Positions 36,101 to 61,736 of a stretch of 64,000 bases of DNA are shown piece by piece. The DNA lies in NCBI GenBank assembly GCA_949775045.1, contig OX459100.1, positions 11,905,947 to 11,969,946 on the forward strand, given 5' to 3'. Below the pieces are notes generated by a model. That model was not told where the DNA came from. It was given only the letters and a program-made list of their open reading frames with translations, and searched no databases. The position numbers were made by a program, and so were the translations under genes. The first letter of the stretch is position 1. Every line of letters begins with the position of its first letter. This DNA is from Metridium senile (Eukaryota > Cnidaria > Anthozoa > Actiniaria > Metridiidae).

Positions 36101-37972
36101 CTTATTTGCTTGCCTCAATGTTTTGCCACTATTATCCTTTATGGAGATAGGCCATATTTGCTTGCCTCAATATTTTCCTAATACAATCCTCTTGGGATTG
36201 TGTGTAAAATATCTAAATTATGAAGACACAAAATCAAGGGTCACCTTGAACAAAACATTGAGACAAGAGAGTAATGTCTAATAGGTAACATAAATACATC
36301 TTTCAAAAAAGGTTGAAAGTCTGGCATTGAACTCTGACATCTGAAGGAAAGTAGCAAGCTACAAATTTTTATATCTTGTAGTTTGTAGTAAAATAGGCCT
36401 TTTGCAACAACAGGTCACATGACCGTACCCCTTTAAAATCGAACAGCTGTGTCAAAATGAACATCAGAAATAAAAAGAGCACCTCCATATTAGTAAGAAG
36501 CCAAAGTTTTAGCTCATAATATTGAGCATATAGAAGAAATAGCATTAGATATAAAATTCAATATTTTATAAGGATTTGTATGGAAAATGTCCACTGGATG
36601 ACAAAGCTTGCAATCCAGAGCAGATTTTCCATACAAATCATAATAAATTATTGAATTTTTAATTTAATGCCATTTCCCTCGTGTTACATTTTATGAGCTG
36701 ATATTTCGCCTTCATACTAATGTTGAGGTGCTCTTTTCATTTCTGATGTTCATTTTGACACAGCTGTTTGATTTAAAAGGGGTAGGGTCACGTGACCTAT
36801 TGTTGCAAAAGGCCTATTAGAATATGATTATGATTTTTGAGTGTGTGTTTTATTGTAAGTCAAAGAGTAAAAATATTAGATCCAGTTTCAGATATCAGAC
36901 TATCAACCTTTTAATGAAACGGGCATGTCAACTATAAAAACATGTTACTGACACCTTATTGCAGCGGCATTCAGAGTATGTATGTCCTCCTATCTCCTTG
37001 TTTAGCACAAGATGAGGCACAAATCTTTTCATCTTGCTATCTCCATGGCAGCACTTCCTTTCTCCTTAAAAGATTTCATTTGAAGTCGTCCAAAGCCCTC
37101 CAATTCAGACTGGATGCGATGAGATTTCATGTCCTTGCAATTAGTTCTAGTTGTGGAACTGATTGAGCGGACTTGAAATCCTGTCCAGTTCTCATTGTTG
37201 GACTTTTACAGCAAAACGCACCTTACCATGGCCACCCAATTCAAGTTTTATTTGTTTGCTACACCTTTTCAAATTTAAACATCCTAGGAGGTTTTTCAGC
37301 CACTTATACACTTCACTCTTGTCTTCGCTTTGAACATTTCAAAGTGTTTATCGTTTGACACTCGGCGTGTCTTTTATTTTAAGGTCAAATTCTCGCTTTC
37401 TGATTGGTTAACTTGTACAAAACTTTAATTAGGTGGCCATGGTAAGGTGTGTCGTGCTGTAACATTATTACCAGCTCTGCCCTATTCAGAGAAGGGTAAT
37501 AGTAAAGATATGTTGGAAAAAGATTGATCACTGAAGATATGTTTGTTTATTTTCAGAAGCTGGTAGTATTGCAGACGAAGTAATAGATGAGCTCATGTCA
37601 GCTGAAGGTATAAGATCATTTTATTATATTCCTACCTTTTCTTTTTGTATGACATTTTGTAGATTGCAGATAAAAAAAAAAATAATAAAGAAATAATATA
37701 TAATAAATAAATAAAAGATGTACCGGTATAAGCTTTTACTTTTTGATGTATTTATCAGCTAATTTTTATGACAAAATTATAGTTATATCAAAACTATACA
37801 TTGTTTATTGTCTTTTCCAGCATACGCACCTTTTGTACGACTATCGCCGCCTCCAGGTGACCACGACTACTACTTCAATCTGGACGACAATGAAGGCGTC
37901 TGTGACCTTTTTGATATTCCTAACCTTGACACTATGCACTTATCCAGTATACAAGGGGCGTCGGCAACTTAA
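30195..37972 (+). CDS. E2F4/5: E2F4/5-type transcription factor (six coding exons)
   Basis: Exons 30195-30314, 30452-30561, 32462-32732, 33686-33947, 37557-37607 and 37821-37972 join in frame to 321 aa. The ATG at 30195 (AAACATGG) is preferred over 30180 by context and by the usual short acidic N-terminus. Order: winged-helix DNA-binding domain (about 10-77, with [15 protein letters not shown], the RRIYD DNA-contact motif at 51-55 and [18 protein letters not shown]); heptad/DP-dimerisation region (about 85-125); marked box (about 130-205, [12 protein letters not shown] and KKYQIHLKS); a Pro/Thr linker; and the C-terminal pocket-protein-binding motif [17 protein letters not shown] (287-303). 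This is the repressor E2F class that binds DP and p130/p107/Rb and silences cell-cycle genes. A single gene resembling both vertebrate E2F4 and E2F5 suggests the pre-duplication form (inference). It lacks the long Ser-rich linker of mammalian E2F4. Confidence 0.96.
30562..32461 (+). other. E2F intron 2 (1900 bp)
   Basis: The donor AA|GTAAGT and acceptor TTTTTGAAG are consistent with the frame. It includes a diverged family F repeat (about 31890-32060, containing GTTCTTGACTG and GGTCAAGAACAATAGG) and the TTAA-flanked element at 32124-32434. Confidence 0.75.
32124..32434. mobile_element. MITE family D, copy 1 (TTAA-flanked)
   Basis: The ends GCCTGGTTCACACTAGCGAC / GTCGCTAGTGTGAACCAGAC are inverted and followed inward by ATAAGCATAAGCAACATA. 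Both sides are flanked by TTAA, the target of piggyBac-type transposases. It has no open frame, so it is non-autonomous. It sits in E2F intron 2 and ends 27 bp before exon 3. Confidence 0.75.
33440..33620 (+). repeat. tRNA-derived SINE, copy 1
   Basis: The head GGATGGCACAGTTGGTTAGT fits a pol III A box; the B-box region (GCGGCGTTTGATTCCCAGTG) is slightly decayed. The body GTAGCTTTAAG ... CTGATGGAGAGAGGGAAGTA matches 50669-50900 and 46918-47066. It lies in E2F intron 3. Confidence 0.75.
34728..35131. mobile_element. 404 bp fold-back element with TA target sites and an inner hairpin
   Basis: TIR ATGCCTTCTG / CAGAAGGCAT is flanked by TA. Long arms follow (TAATCTTCTGT ... ACTACGTTCCCAGGGG on one side, CCCTGGGAACGTAGTC on the other) around a loop of about 100 bp. 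The left arm is longer than the right because it contains a second palindrome (about 34731-34826, TTCTGTTTTTAGGGGAT ... CCCCCCGGAAAACAGAA), probably a nested insertion or arm duplication. Lies in E2F intron 4. Confidence 0.8.
35198..35424. mobile_element. 227 bp fold-back element
   Basis: Arms of about 65 bp: CCAGTTTCGTG ... GACAAAAGGCGCATTTGCAC pairs with GTGCAAATGCGCCTTTTGTC ... GTGAAACTGG. Non-coding, in E2F intron 4. The target duplication is not clear. Confidence 0.8.
35716..35916 (-). mobile_element. MITE family A, copy 2
   Basis: Same GGGTCAAAACACGG termini and interior as 957-1191, in the opposite orientation, 201 bp. Lies in E2F intron 4. Confidence 0.8.
35935..36015 (-). repeat. 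Fragment of the 47.5-48.1 kb repeat family
   Basis: Reverse complement reads CTAATTGCAAGAACGTTGTT ... AATGGGAAAGGAAT ... GACAAAAGAAGATC, matching the tandem units at 47518-48120. So the family is dispersed as well as tandem. Confidence 0.6.
36396..36814. mobile_element. 419 bp fold-back element with TA target sites
   Basis: TIR GGCCTTTTGCAAC / GTTGCAAAAGGCC is flanked by TA on both sides. Pairing continues inward: AGGTCACATGACC, CAGCTGTGTCAAAATGAACA and CAGAAAT all recur in complement. Lies in E2F intron 4. Confidence 0.85.
37209..37459. mobile_element. MITE family C, copy 1 (TA target, CAGC termini)
   Basis: Bounded by TA, the ends are CAGCAAAACGCACCTTACCA and, inverted, TGGTAAGGTGTGTCGTGCTG. 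The interior matches 61132-61415, but this copy lacks about 34 bp near the left end (the TTGTACAAGT segment). The TA target and CAGC ends suggest a Tc1/mariner-type parent. Lies at the 3' end of E2F intron 4. Confidence 0.85.
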
Positions 37973-38163
37973 AGACCCAGGATGTACATGTGCGTCTTTA
38001 AGACCAGGGATGTACATGTGGCAACTTTAAGACCAAGGATGTACATGTGGCAACTTTAAGACCAAGGATGTACATGTGGCAACTTTAAGACCAGGGATGT
38101 ACATGTGGCAACTTTAAGACCAGGGATGTACATGTGCGTCTTTAAGACCAAGGATGTACATGT
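37963..38163 (+). repeat. 28-29 bp minisatellite overlapping the E2F stop codon
   Basis: Seven units of GGCAACTTTAAGACCAGGGA + TGTACATGT (two variant units start GCGTC). The first unit contains the last codons and TAA of the E2F gene (GCA ACT TAA at 37964-37972), so the array begins in coding sequence and runs into the 3' UTR. Confidence 0.95.
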
Positions 38164-38182
38164 ACATTGAAGAGAGTGATAG

Positions 38183-38506
38183 CATACACCAAATCGAAAT
38201 ATGTTGACCAATTTGAATAACAATCCTTCTTGACTGCCCAGCCTCGCATACATGTGAAAACTCTATTGTTTTCCAACTTGAACACAAGGCTAGACAGTCA
38301 AGAACAATAAAGCCTGGTTCACACTAGCGACATAAGCAGAAGCATAAGCAACATACGCAGACTCAGTGAAGCAATTCTCGAAAAGGTGTGAGAAAAGACA
38401 AGTGCGGCTAATGAACAAAACCCAACTGAGTCTGCATATGTTGCTTATGCTTATGTCGCTAGTGTAAACCAGGCTTAAGAGTGCGCCATATTTCGATTTG
38501 GTCTAT
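38183..38506. mobile_element. Family F fold-back interrupted by a family D MITE
   Basis: Outer ends ACCAAATCGAAATATG / CATATTTCGATTTGGT match the element at 40319-40530. A family D copy (38312-38475, GCCTGGTTCACACTAGCGAC ... GTAAACCAGGC) sits in its right arm, flanked by TAAA on the left and TTAA on the right. The insertion order is therefore F first, then D. Confidence 0.75.
38306..38311 (+). promoter_or_regulatory. AATAAA polyadenylation signal candidate (E2F gene)
   Basis: A hexamer 334 bp after the stop, formed exactly where the family D MITE joins the family F element. Another AATAAA is at about 38630. Confidence 0.3.
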
Positions 38507-39544
38507 ATTCTAAAAGATAAAATTGACTTATGATTTACAACAGAACTTATGATAATATAGTGCTGTTCATACTGAAGGGTTTGCAATGCCTCAGAGTTTG
38601 AAATTTAGGATTATTAAGGAGTGTGACCCCAATAAATCCACAATTCATTAGGAAAGCAACAAGTTTCCCAGAAGACCACTTTGGACCAGTTAGGTATTAG
38701 ATCTGGAGACATGTTGCTATGAGACAACCACCACTTCTCATCTCTGTTGCCAACCAGAGATATGTCTTTCATAACAAAACTTTCATGTGAGGCATGTGAG
38801 CAACAGGTCTCAGTAAGAATAAACCTATTTGACAAACCATTGCTATAGCAACAACCACAATCAACAATCAAAGCCTGCAAAGGATGTTGGTAATGTCGTC
38901 CTTATTGAAATACACTTACGTCAAATAAGTTGTCCCAGTTGTAGCAAGAACCAACTGAGATGGTTTTGTTCTGGTTATGTATTTAGAAATTAGACTTATT
39001 TTCTAAAGAACTAATATTAAAATGGGAGTATTTTCATGCGCTAGTTATTGAATTAAAATCAATTCTGTTAATACCGGTAAAAAATCTGATTTCAATACAT
39101 AACCAGGCATTTACGAGTATTTGGTCTATATTAGACTGCAATCATTTCTCATAGAGATGTCGGGGGACATACATAGCATTTTTCAATTTGCTTGCGGCAA
39201 TGTTGCATGCAATATTTTGCAAAACTTATCAGCAATTTAACTAGTGCGTCTGGAGTTTGATTTTTGGAAAAAGTGAGTTCCTTTATGAAATTTTCAAGTC
39301 ACTTTAATTTAGCAGATTTTGCAATTTTATAAAATTTTGAGTGAAGTTGTATGATAAGTAGTGAGTAATCTAGTATGGGATTCATTTATTTGTATGGAAG
39401 TTATCGGCCAAGGAATGTTTCATAACAAGTTATTTTAGTGTGGAAGGCATCAGTATTTCTAAGAACATTATCGAAGTAGGAATGTATCATGATAACTAGC
39501 AGTAAATTGGCCTCTGTTGCAGACGTCCTATGTGGTTCGCTAAA

Positions 39545-39749
39545 GCCTGGTTTTCACTAGCAACGCAATGCAAGCGCAAGCACAAGGGTTAATTTCATAG
39601 TGAAAACGAGACGTTTGAAGCACAAACGCAAAAAAAGGAAATTTTTTGATATCTTGCACTTGCATTATCACTGCGTCAAACGGTTTTCACGACAAAATAA
39701 GGTCTCTTGTGTTTGCGCTTGTGCTTGTGTCGCTAGTGAAAACTAGGCT
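39545..39749. mobile_element. Family D-related fold-back (GCCTGGTTTTCACTAG ends)
   Basis: Termini GCCTGGTTTTCACTAGC and GCTAGTGAAAACTAGGC are inverted, with inner CAAGCGCAAGCACAAG / TTGCGCTTGTGCTTGTG. The flank is TAAA on the left and TTAA on the right, as in the copy at 38312. Confidence 0.75.
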
Positions 39750-40318
39750 TAAGAGGTCTGCAATGGAGGCTAGCAGTAAATCTAGTGTGGGATGAGTTGG
39801 TATTTCCTAGGAAGGAAACTATTGGAGTAGAAATGACACTGCCTATTTTGTTTGTTATTATTATTTTGGGTACTAATCTATTTTTTTTTAATGACATTTT
39901 TACTCCACTTTTTTCCTTTGTACAGAGTAACAAAACTAAATTTTTTTGACATCTTTTCACACTAAAGGATAAACAAATCATCTCAATGGACTAACTTCTG
40001 TGAAATTTCTTTTTTTTCATCTTATGTGAGTTCAATACAATAAGAATGTTTGTTTGACTCAAATTGTCTATTTTTCACACCAGTCCAGTTGTCTGTCATA
40101 AAATGATTTGCCTGTCCAGGCAATTTGCCCTTTTTCTAGTGTTAAATTGGCTATTGAATACTGATAAATTATAATTCTTGTCATAAATTGACATCTTTGT
40201 AACACTTTTACAGTTGAAATCATTGCATCTGGACCTTCAACTTTGGTAAGATTATTGTCTTTTCTGGCCTGTCAATTATCTCTGGGGGCGGAGATTACAA
40301 AAAAGCTTGTCCAGTCAT

Positions 40319-40530
40319 AGACCAAATCAAAATATTGCATCCCATTTGAATAACTATTGTTCTTGACTGGCTAGCCTTGTGTCCGACTTAACCGAGAAAA
40401 AGTCCGGATGTGACGCAGGCTAGCCTTGTGTTCACGTTGAAATACAATGGAGTTTTCATGTGTATATAAGGCTATACAGTCAAGAGCAATAGTTATTAAA
40501 ATTGGATGCCATATTTTCGACTCGGTGTAT
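40319..40530. mobile_element. Family F fold-back, uninterrupted copy
   Basis: ACCAAATCAAAATATTGCAT ... AACTATTGTTCTTGACTG pairs with CAGTCAAGAGCAATAGTT ... GCCATATTTTCGACTCGGT. Interior arms GGCTAGCCTTGTGTTCACGT are shared with 38183-38310. Confidence 0.7.
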
Positions 40531-41033
40531 TGGTTGATTTGATACTGGCTTTACAGAATAGAATTATTGTCAGATCAGAAAAGAATAGAATTAAATTGAA
40601 ATTTATAATTTGCTGGTCATGATGCAATAATTTCAGCTGAATGGCTCAAGCCATAAACCTGTGACGCAATTGACATGTACGTATCATTCATAGTGACGAA
40701 ATGTAGTGGAGACACCCTCCTAATAATTATCATTAATTTATAGATTTTCTCAAAATTCTCAGTATGTTTATTGTACTTGCATATTTTTGTATATATCTTA
40801 TAATAAAGCATTTATCCTTATATTCTTATGTTTAAGAGTTCTTGTAATAGTTTATTAGTGATTATTATAATTAATTAATTATTATTGGTGATTATTATTA
40901 TTAATCATAGCTAATATTTGATAACTTTTATAACCACAGAAAAATGAAATGTTTTCCGGGAATAGATGGTTATAAATACTGAATGGAAATGGAAACTAGC
41001 AAGTAAACTAGTATTGCCAATGTTTCCTGTAAT

Positions 41034-41430
41034 AGAGTACCAAAGTGTGACGTCACAATTTGTTTTTATATCTTTTCCTATTCAAATAGTTTTCATCATA
41101 GAATGCTAGTCAAAAAATAGGCTGCCCAAAAATTTGGGATCATTTGAGTGTGAAACGGCTGAGATATGATTTTTTGAATGTAAAATTTTCTCCATACAAA
41201 GTCTCTTATTTTTGGCCTGGTTCTAACCGGTTGGAACCAGGGCAAAAATAAGAGACTTTGTATGGAGAAAATTTTACATTTCAAAAATCATATCTCCGCC
41301 GTTTTCACACTCAAATGATCCCAAATTTTCGGGCAGCCTATATTTTGACTAGCATTCTATTAGATGAAAGTAGTCTGAATACGAAAAGATAAAAAAACAA
41401 AATTGTAACGTCATCACTTTGGTACTCTAT
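41034..41430. mobile_element. Near-perfect 400 bp hairpin element
   Basis: Arms of about 180 bp (GAGTACCAAAGT ... AAGAGACTTTGTATGGAGAA and complement) flank a 25-30 bp centre (GGTTCTAACCGGTTGGAACC). Mismatches are few, for example AACGGCTGAGATATGAT versus ATCATATCTCCGCCGTT. TA flanks both ends. The region between the E2F and kinesin genes is otherwise gene-free. Confidence 0.9.
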
Positions 41431-44321
41431 AGATCAAGCATGAGAAAGAGTGTTTCTTTGGATATCCAAACAGGGAGAAGTTAGTCGAAAAAACAAGTTG
41501 CAGCCATTGAAGTTTTTTTAACCAACTTCTTTCATGCCAAGTGCTTGATCTGGCTTCTCATACCATTAATAATTCTTGGAGAAATTCAAAACAAAAGTTG
41601 GCCAAATTTTATGCTAAGTAAGATTACACATCCAAACCTCCTTCACAGTAGTGTTTTCATTTGTTTTGTCCTCATGAATTATTAATGAGTTTGAAGATCC
41701 TTGTGAAAGAACAACAATGGGGAGTGGTAATATGTGTTTAGTGACAGTTTCTTTTGGACAAGAAGAATGTAACTGATGACAGTATTTGTAATTTTCTGAT
41801 ATATTTTGCCTATGAATTTGTACACAGGTTGTAATGTAGAAAGATGATGCTGATGCTGATCAGTCCTTATTTTAGAAAGATAAAGAAAGGGAGAGAAAGT
41901 GTAAGCATAGTTTTGTGGATGTTATTTTACTTAGTGTTAAATGGTAGCGTTAAATATGGAAGATAGCGCTGAAAGATTTTATTTTATTTTATTCATTCAT
42001 TAAATGATTTCTTCAATTAATTATTCATTCATCTATTTATTTATTCATTCTTTTATTGATTCATTTATAATAATAATAATAATAATAATAAAAGCATTTA
42101 TTTATACACGATGATTTACATACGCAGCTTAGCTGATGTGGTCGTGTGATTTAAATTACAATATGATAATTCTATCTAGCTTATAATTTCAAAGTTGCCT
42201 AACTAACAATTATCGAAAAAGACGAGAAGGAACTATGTCGGACAAAATGGTTAAAAAAAGAAAAATAATTATTATTATTATTAATATTATTCATTTATTC
42301 ATTCTTTTATTGATTCATTTCTTTATTCATCTATTCATTCATTTCTTTCTTTATTTGTTTATTCATTTGTATATTCATTTATTGATTTATTCATCTATTT
42401 ATTCATTTATTCATTCATTTGTTTATTTATTCATTGATTGATTGATTGATTCATTTATGTATTCATCTATTTATTCATTCATTTATTTATTTATTCATTT
42501 ATTTATTTATTTGTTCATTTGTTCATTGATTCATTTATACATTCATTTATTTACTCATGTTATTTCTGCCATTGATGTCATCATCATATAATTGATCATA
42601 TATTAAGAATATATGTGAGCAGAGTTTGTGTGCTAAAATATTTAACATAGAGGTAGTGAGTGTGAGTCTCCCCAATAAGTCACTGGCTAAATAAATTGAA
42701 ACGTTAAAAAAGTGATTTGTTCGATTTTAGATAGGCCAATATAATGAAATTTGTAACACCATAAAAATGGTGACTTAACTTTACTGACGTTTCGAGCTTT
42801 AGCCCTTCGTTGGAGTAAAAAAACTTCATATAATTTAGTTCAATTTTATTGTATTTTGTTTTTGTTTATGTAGTAACCTTTGTTACCTTTATTTATTTAC
42901 ACTAATTGTTTTGAGGTCAGTCGCTAACTGTGACATCAAAGTCATTTATTACCATTAATCCTTTCTACTCTATAGTATGCACACATTAATTTAAAAAACT
43001 TTAAATTTGCTTGCTCAAAAATATTCTAATGTTGGATGCCGAAGGATAACTCTAAAAATTCCCTTGTTTCGTGAAATAACAACTTACTTGAATTAATTTG
43101 CATGTGTAGTGAAAAGAAATGTAATGTTTTTTGTCTTATATAGTCAATTAAATAATTAGCATTAGTAAGTGCTCAATAGCCCATGAACTTGTTAAACGAA
43201 TACATTATAAATGAACTTTCCAATCTTAAAAGAACCCAAAACCTTACAAAAACATTTCAAAAGTTTTTAAAAGAAATTATGAAAGTGTTTCAAAGTTTGT
43301 TTTCGACGTAATATGAACTTTAATGAGTTCAAAAGGGCGTTAAAACTAGTGTAACAACGATGGAATGAGTGCCATTGTTTAATTATTATTGTTATTGATC
43401 AATACTGTGGTGTTTCTATGGCGACGTGGAGTAAAATCGCCTCCGCACTGCCAGGGGGGTGCAAGATCACTGTGTTATTGTGATTTACATCTGATGTCAC
43501 AAATTTGACACTGTTTACTTATTGTGATGTAATCTGTTTTTGGTTTATGTAAGTGTCGTCTACGTTTGTATTGTGTAATTTTGTGATAATCATTTAGCGG
43601 TTAAACAAGTGTGGACTGCGTCGATGTTTTTGAAGAAACAATTGGAGTAAAAATGCACGATAACTAATGGTTAAACTAGTGTGGACTGCATCGATGTTTC
43701 TGAAGAAACTATTGGAGTAAAATATTATGATAACTAGGGGTTAAACTAATGTGGTCTGCATAAAATGATCGGAATTAAATATTCTTACTTATACACCGCC
43801 ACTCTTATTGATTTTTTAGCTTGATTTTCGCACATTTTTAAGCTTTCCTTGTAGCACACATTTAAAATGATAGATCTTTATATTTATTTGGCTATTTTCA
43901 AGCATTCTGGCTTCTTATAATTCCTGGAAGAAGATAGTTCGATAAAGGCTATATTTAGCGCACATTTTTGGCAAATCAAACCAATTGCACACAGCATCAA
44001 CTTCCTGATTCCATCTTCTAAGTCAATTCAATACCACTTAGAAAGCTTTTTCTCTGCCCGCAGACGTCTATATGTCACAAAAAACATTAACTGACATTCA
44101 CCCGTCAAATCAGGAACAAGAAAATTGCCCACCCTCTCCCCCTGGGAGGTGCTGGCGTGCCTCCTCCCGCCTGGCAGTTTTCCTTCAGCTCTGCTAATAT
44201 TTCGTCTCGCTATGCGGCAAATTGCCGAACAACTCATAGTTGCTTAAGTCGGTTTAATAACTACTTTAAAGAAATACGAAGCAGTACAATTAAGAAGCGT
44301 TAGCGCACCTTCCGTGGCATT
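41431..44321. other. Intergenic region upstream of the kinesin gene
   Basis: Contains interrupted (TTAT/TTCA)n arrays at about 41985-42100 and 42275-42560 separated by (AAT)n, the dispersed repeat at 42740-42822, and a two-to-three copy tandem repeat at 43595-43755. A GC-richer patch (44115-44200) just upstream of the first kinesin exon may be promoter, but I see no canonical element. Confidence 0.5.
43595..43755. repeat. Tandem repeat, about 70 bp units (GTGTGGACTGCRTCGATGTT)
   Basis: GGTTAAAC(A/T)AGTGTGGACTGC ... GAAGAAAC(A/T)ATTGGAGTAAAA ... GATAACTA recurs 2.5 times. Diverged copies occur at about 39405-39530 and 39765-39840. Confidence 0.75.
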
Positions 44322-59807
<15,486 letters not shown>

Positions 59808-60216
59808 GTAAGTGGCTGTTCCTTGTAACATTTGACCACCCCTAGCTCTAAACGTTTAATAAATATATAAAAATTTTAAATGAGAATATCACGCAATTGA
59901 TAATTGAAGAAAATAAATCGTAATTTCATCAACCCTAAACCTCAATTAATGATATAAATATTCAACTGATGATGTTAAACTCACAAAATATTTGCCTGTG
60001 AGGAATTCAGCTGTATTCTAAAAAAATAATAAATCTTGGACAATTTCCTTGATCTAAACGGCTATCCGGTAAAGAGAGCCCTAAGCCCTCACTGCATGAA
60101 AAAACCTTACCTCTTTCTTTGTAAACAACCCCCCCCCCCCCCCCCCCAAATAATTGAAGTTTAAACTTGTAATATAGTATGTATGTATAAATCACGAAAA
60201 CCTCCTTTGTTTATAG

Positions 60217-60395
60217 CTTGATTGCCTTATGCAATCTCCACGCTTCATACTATTAAGTTGTTAATTAGTCCTGGGTACAAGAGTACCTTGTTTAACCCTT
60301 TGGGTTGTCTCTCTTGCACCCTCCACCTATTCTTTTCCACTTTTCATTATACATTTTTCTTGTATGTGTGTGGTAAATAAATACCTTTCTGAAGT
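60217..60395 (+). repeat. Dispersed repeat family G, copy 2
   Basis: Matches the reverse complement of 49185-49362 along its length, including GCAATCTCCACGCTTCATAC and CCTTTGGGTTGTCTCTCTTG. It ends near GTAAATAAATACC. Confidence 0.7.
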
Positions 60396-60421
60396 TGTTG
60401 CCTTTGTTACTCTCTTATCAG

Positions 60422-60811
60422 GGTTGTAGCGTCGTGTACGGGAATTGTCAGGGGAGTTCTATTCATATTCAAATTTCCGATATACAAATTAATTCGGCTG
60501 GTATTCGTAATTCTTCGGTAGTATATATTATAATATAGATATCCTTTTGTGCATACTAATTATACATATCGTTTAAATATGACAAAAAAGGAGGGACAAC
60601 CAGCCGAATTCACTTCGTAGCTGAGTGGTTAGGTTTAGGGTGAGGGTTGGGATAGGCATTGTATTAAGCATTTGGCACTGAAGGGTCAGGGTTCGAATCA
60701 CCCTGGCAGCATTTTTTAAGTGAGGAGAACCAAAACCCTGAAAAGAAAGTCCCACTCGTGTGTTCGGAGACCTATGACGTACTTAATTAACCCGTACACG
60801 ACGCTACAACC
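60422..60811 (+). mobile_element. hAT-like MITE carrying a tRNA-like promoter
   Basis: Perfect 21 bp TIRs (GGTTGTAGCGTCGTGTACGG plus G, and its complement at 60791-60811) are flanked by an exact 8 bp duplication CTTATCAG (60414-60421 and 60812-60819), the hAT signature. Inside, 60618-60708 reads like a class II tRNA head: A-box TAGCTGAGTGGTTAGG, B-box GGTTCGAATCACCC. There is no transposase frame. Lies in the intron after kinesin exon 20. Confidence 0.88.
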
Positions 60812-60920
60812 CTTATCAGTTCGATGTCCTCTTTCTTACTAATCTTTGCATGTTTTCTATTCTATTTCTTCTCTCCATCGTCGTTGGTCTTACTCTTAAA
60901 CTGTATTCTCTACTCTACAG

Positions 60921-60950
60921 AGAGCATCATCACGAAACGCAATCTTATCA
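60921..60950 (+). CDS. Possible kinesin exon 21
   Basis: The acceptor TACTCTACAG and donor CA|GTAGGT bound 30 bp that fit the phase left by exon 20, adding KEHHHETQSY and part of a codon. It is short and I cannot match the residues to the family, so it may be alternative or spurious. No further kinesin exon was recognised before the window ends. Confidence 0.35.
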
Positions 60951-61131
60951 GTAGGTTTTGCATGTCAAACTTTCTTTAAACTTTCTTTAAACTGCTGTAT
61001 AAAGATTACTAAGTTTACTGCTAGTTTAATTGACGTTGTCGTTGAAAAACCTCATAACTGTGGTTTTGAGACTCATGAGAGATTCATAATAATATTGTTT
61101 GTTATGTAGAGGGTTTATAACGACAACGTTA

Positions 61132-61415
61132 CAGCATAACGCGCCTTACCGTGGCCACCCAATTAAAGTTTTGTACAAGTAAGCTAAGCGTTCAAAAGTT
61201 TCTCTTTTCAAATTATTTGCTACACCTTTTCAAGTTTAAACATCCTGGGAGGTTTTTCAGACACTTATAAACTTCACTCTTGTCTTCGCTTTGAACATTT
61301 CAAAGTGTTTACCGTTTGACACTCGGCGTGTCTTTTATATTAAGGTCAAATTCTCGCTTTCTGATTGGTTAACTTGTACAAAACTTTAATTAGGTGGCCA
61401 CGGTAGGGTGCGCTG
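61132..61415. mobile_element. MITE family C, copy 2 (fuller copy)
   Basis: Bounded by TA. Ends CAGCATAACGCGCCTTACCG and, inverted, CGGTAGGGTGCGCTG; inner arms CCACCCAATTAAAGTTTTGT pair with ACAAAACTTTAATTAGGTGG. The interior is nearly identical to 37209-37459, so the family moved recently. Confidence 0.9.
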
Positions 61416-61567
61416 TAACTGAACGAGGTGTAATTAGTTTCTTTGTGAATTAAACTAAATGAAAAGCTTTGAAAACTAAAGTTAAACTCTTAAAAACATC
61501 TGAATGTTTTAACCGACTATGTTAATATTTAAAAGCTTAAAAAACTAAATATTTGCCTAATCAATAC

Positions 61568-61736
61568 TATCATCATCATTATTATATTCGCCATCGACAT
61601 CGCCATCATCATCATGATCACTATTATCATCACCAACAACATTACCATCCCTATCATCCTCGTCACCATTATCATCACCACAACCATCATCATCATCACC
61701 ATTATCGCCACCACCACCACCACCATCATCATCATC
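61568..61736. repeat. ATC/ACC trinucleotide array, left of the LINE
   Basis: (CAT)n, (CACCAT)n and (ACC)n runs of the same type continue at 63839-64000 on the other side of the LINE. Confidence 0.92.

Noticed and set aside
41034..41430. microRNA precursor
   Set aside because: The stem is far too long for a typical pre-miRNA and the TA-flanked ends fit a transposon. A siRNA source remains possible.
60618..60708. Functional tRNA gene
   Set aside because: A and B boxes are present, but the spacing is long and no convincing anticodon arm or acceptor stem forms. It lies inside a MITE, so it is called tRNA-like only.
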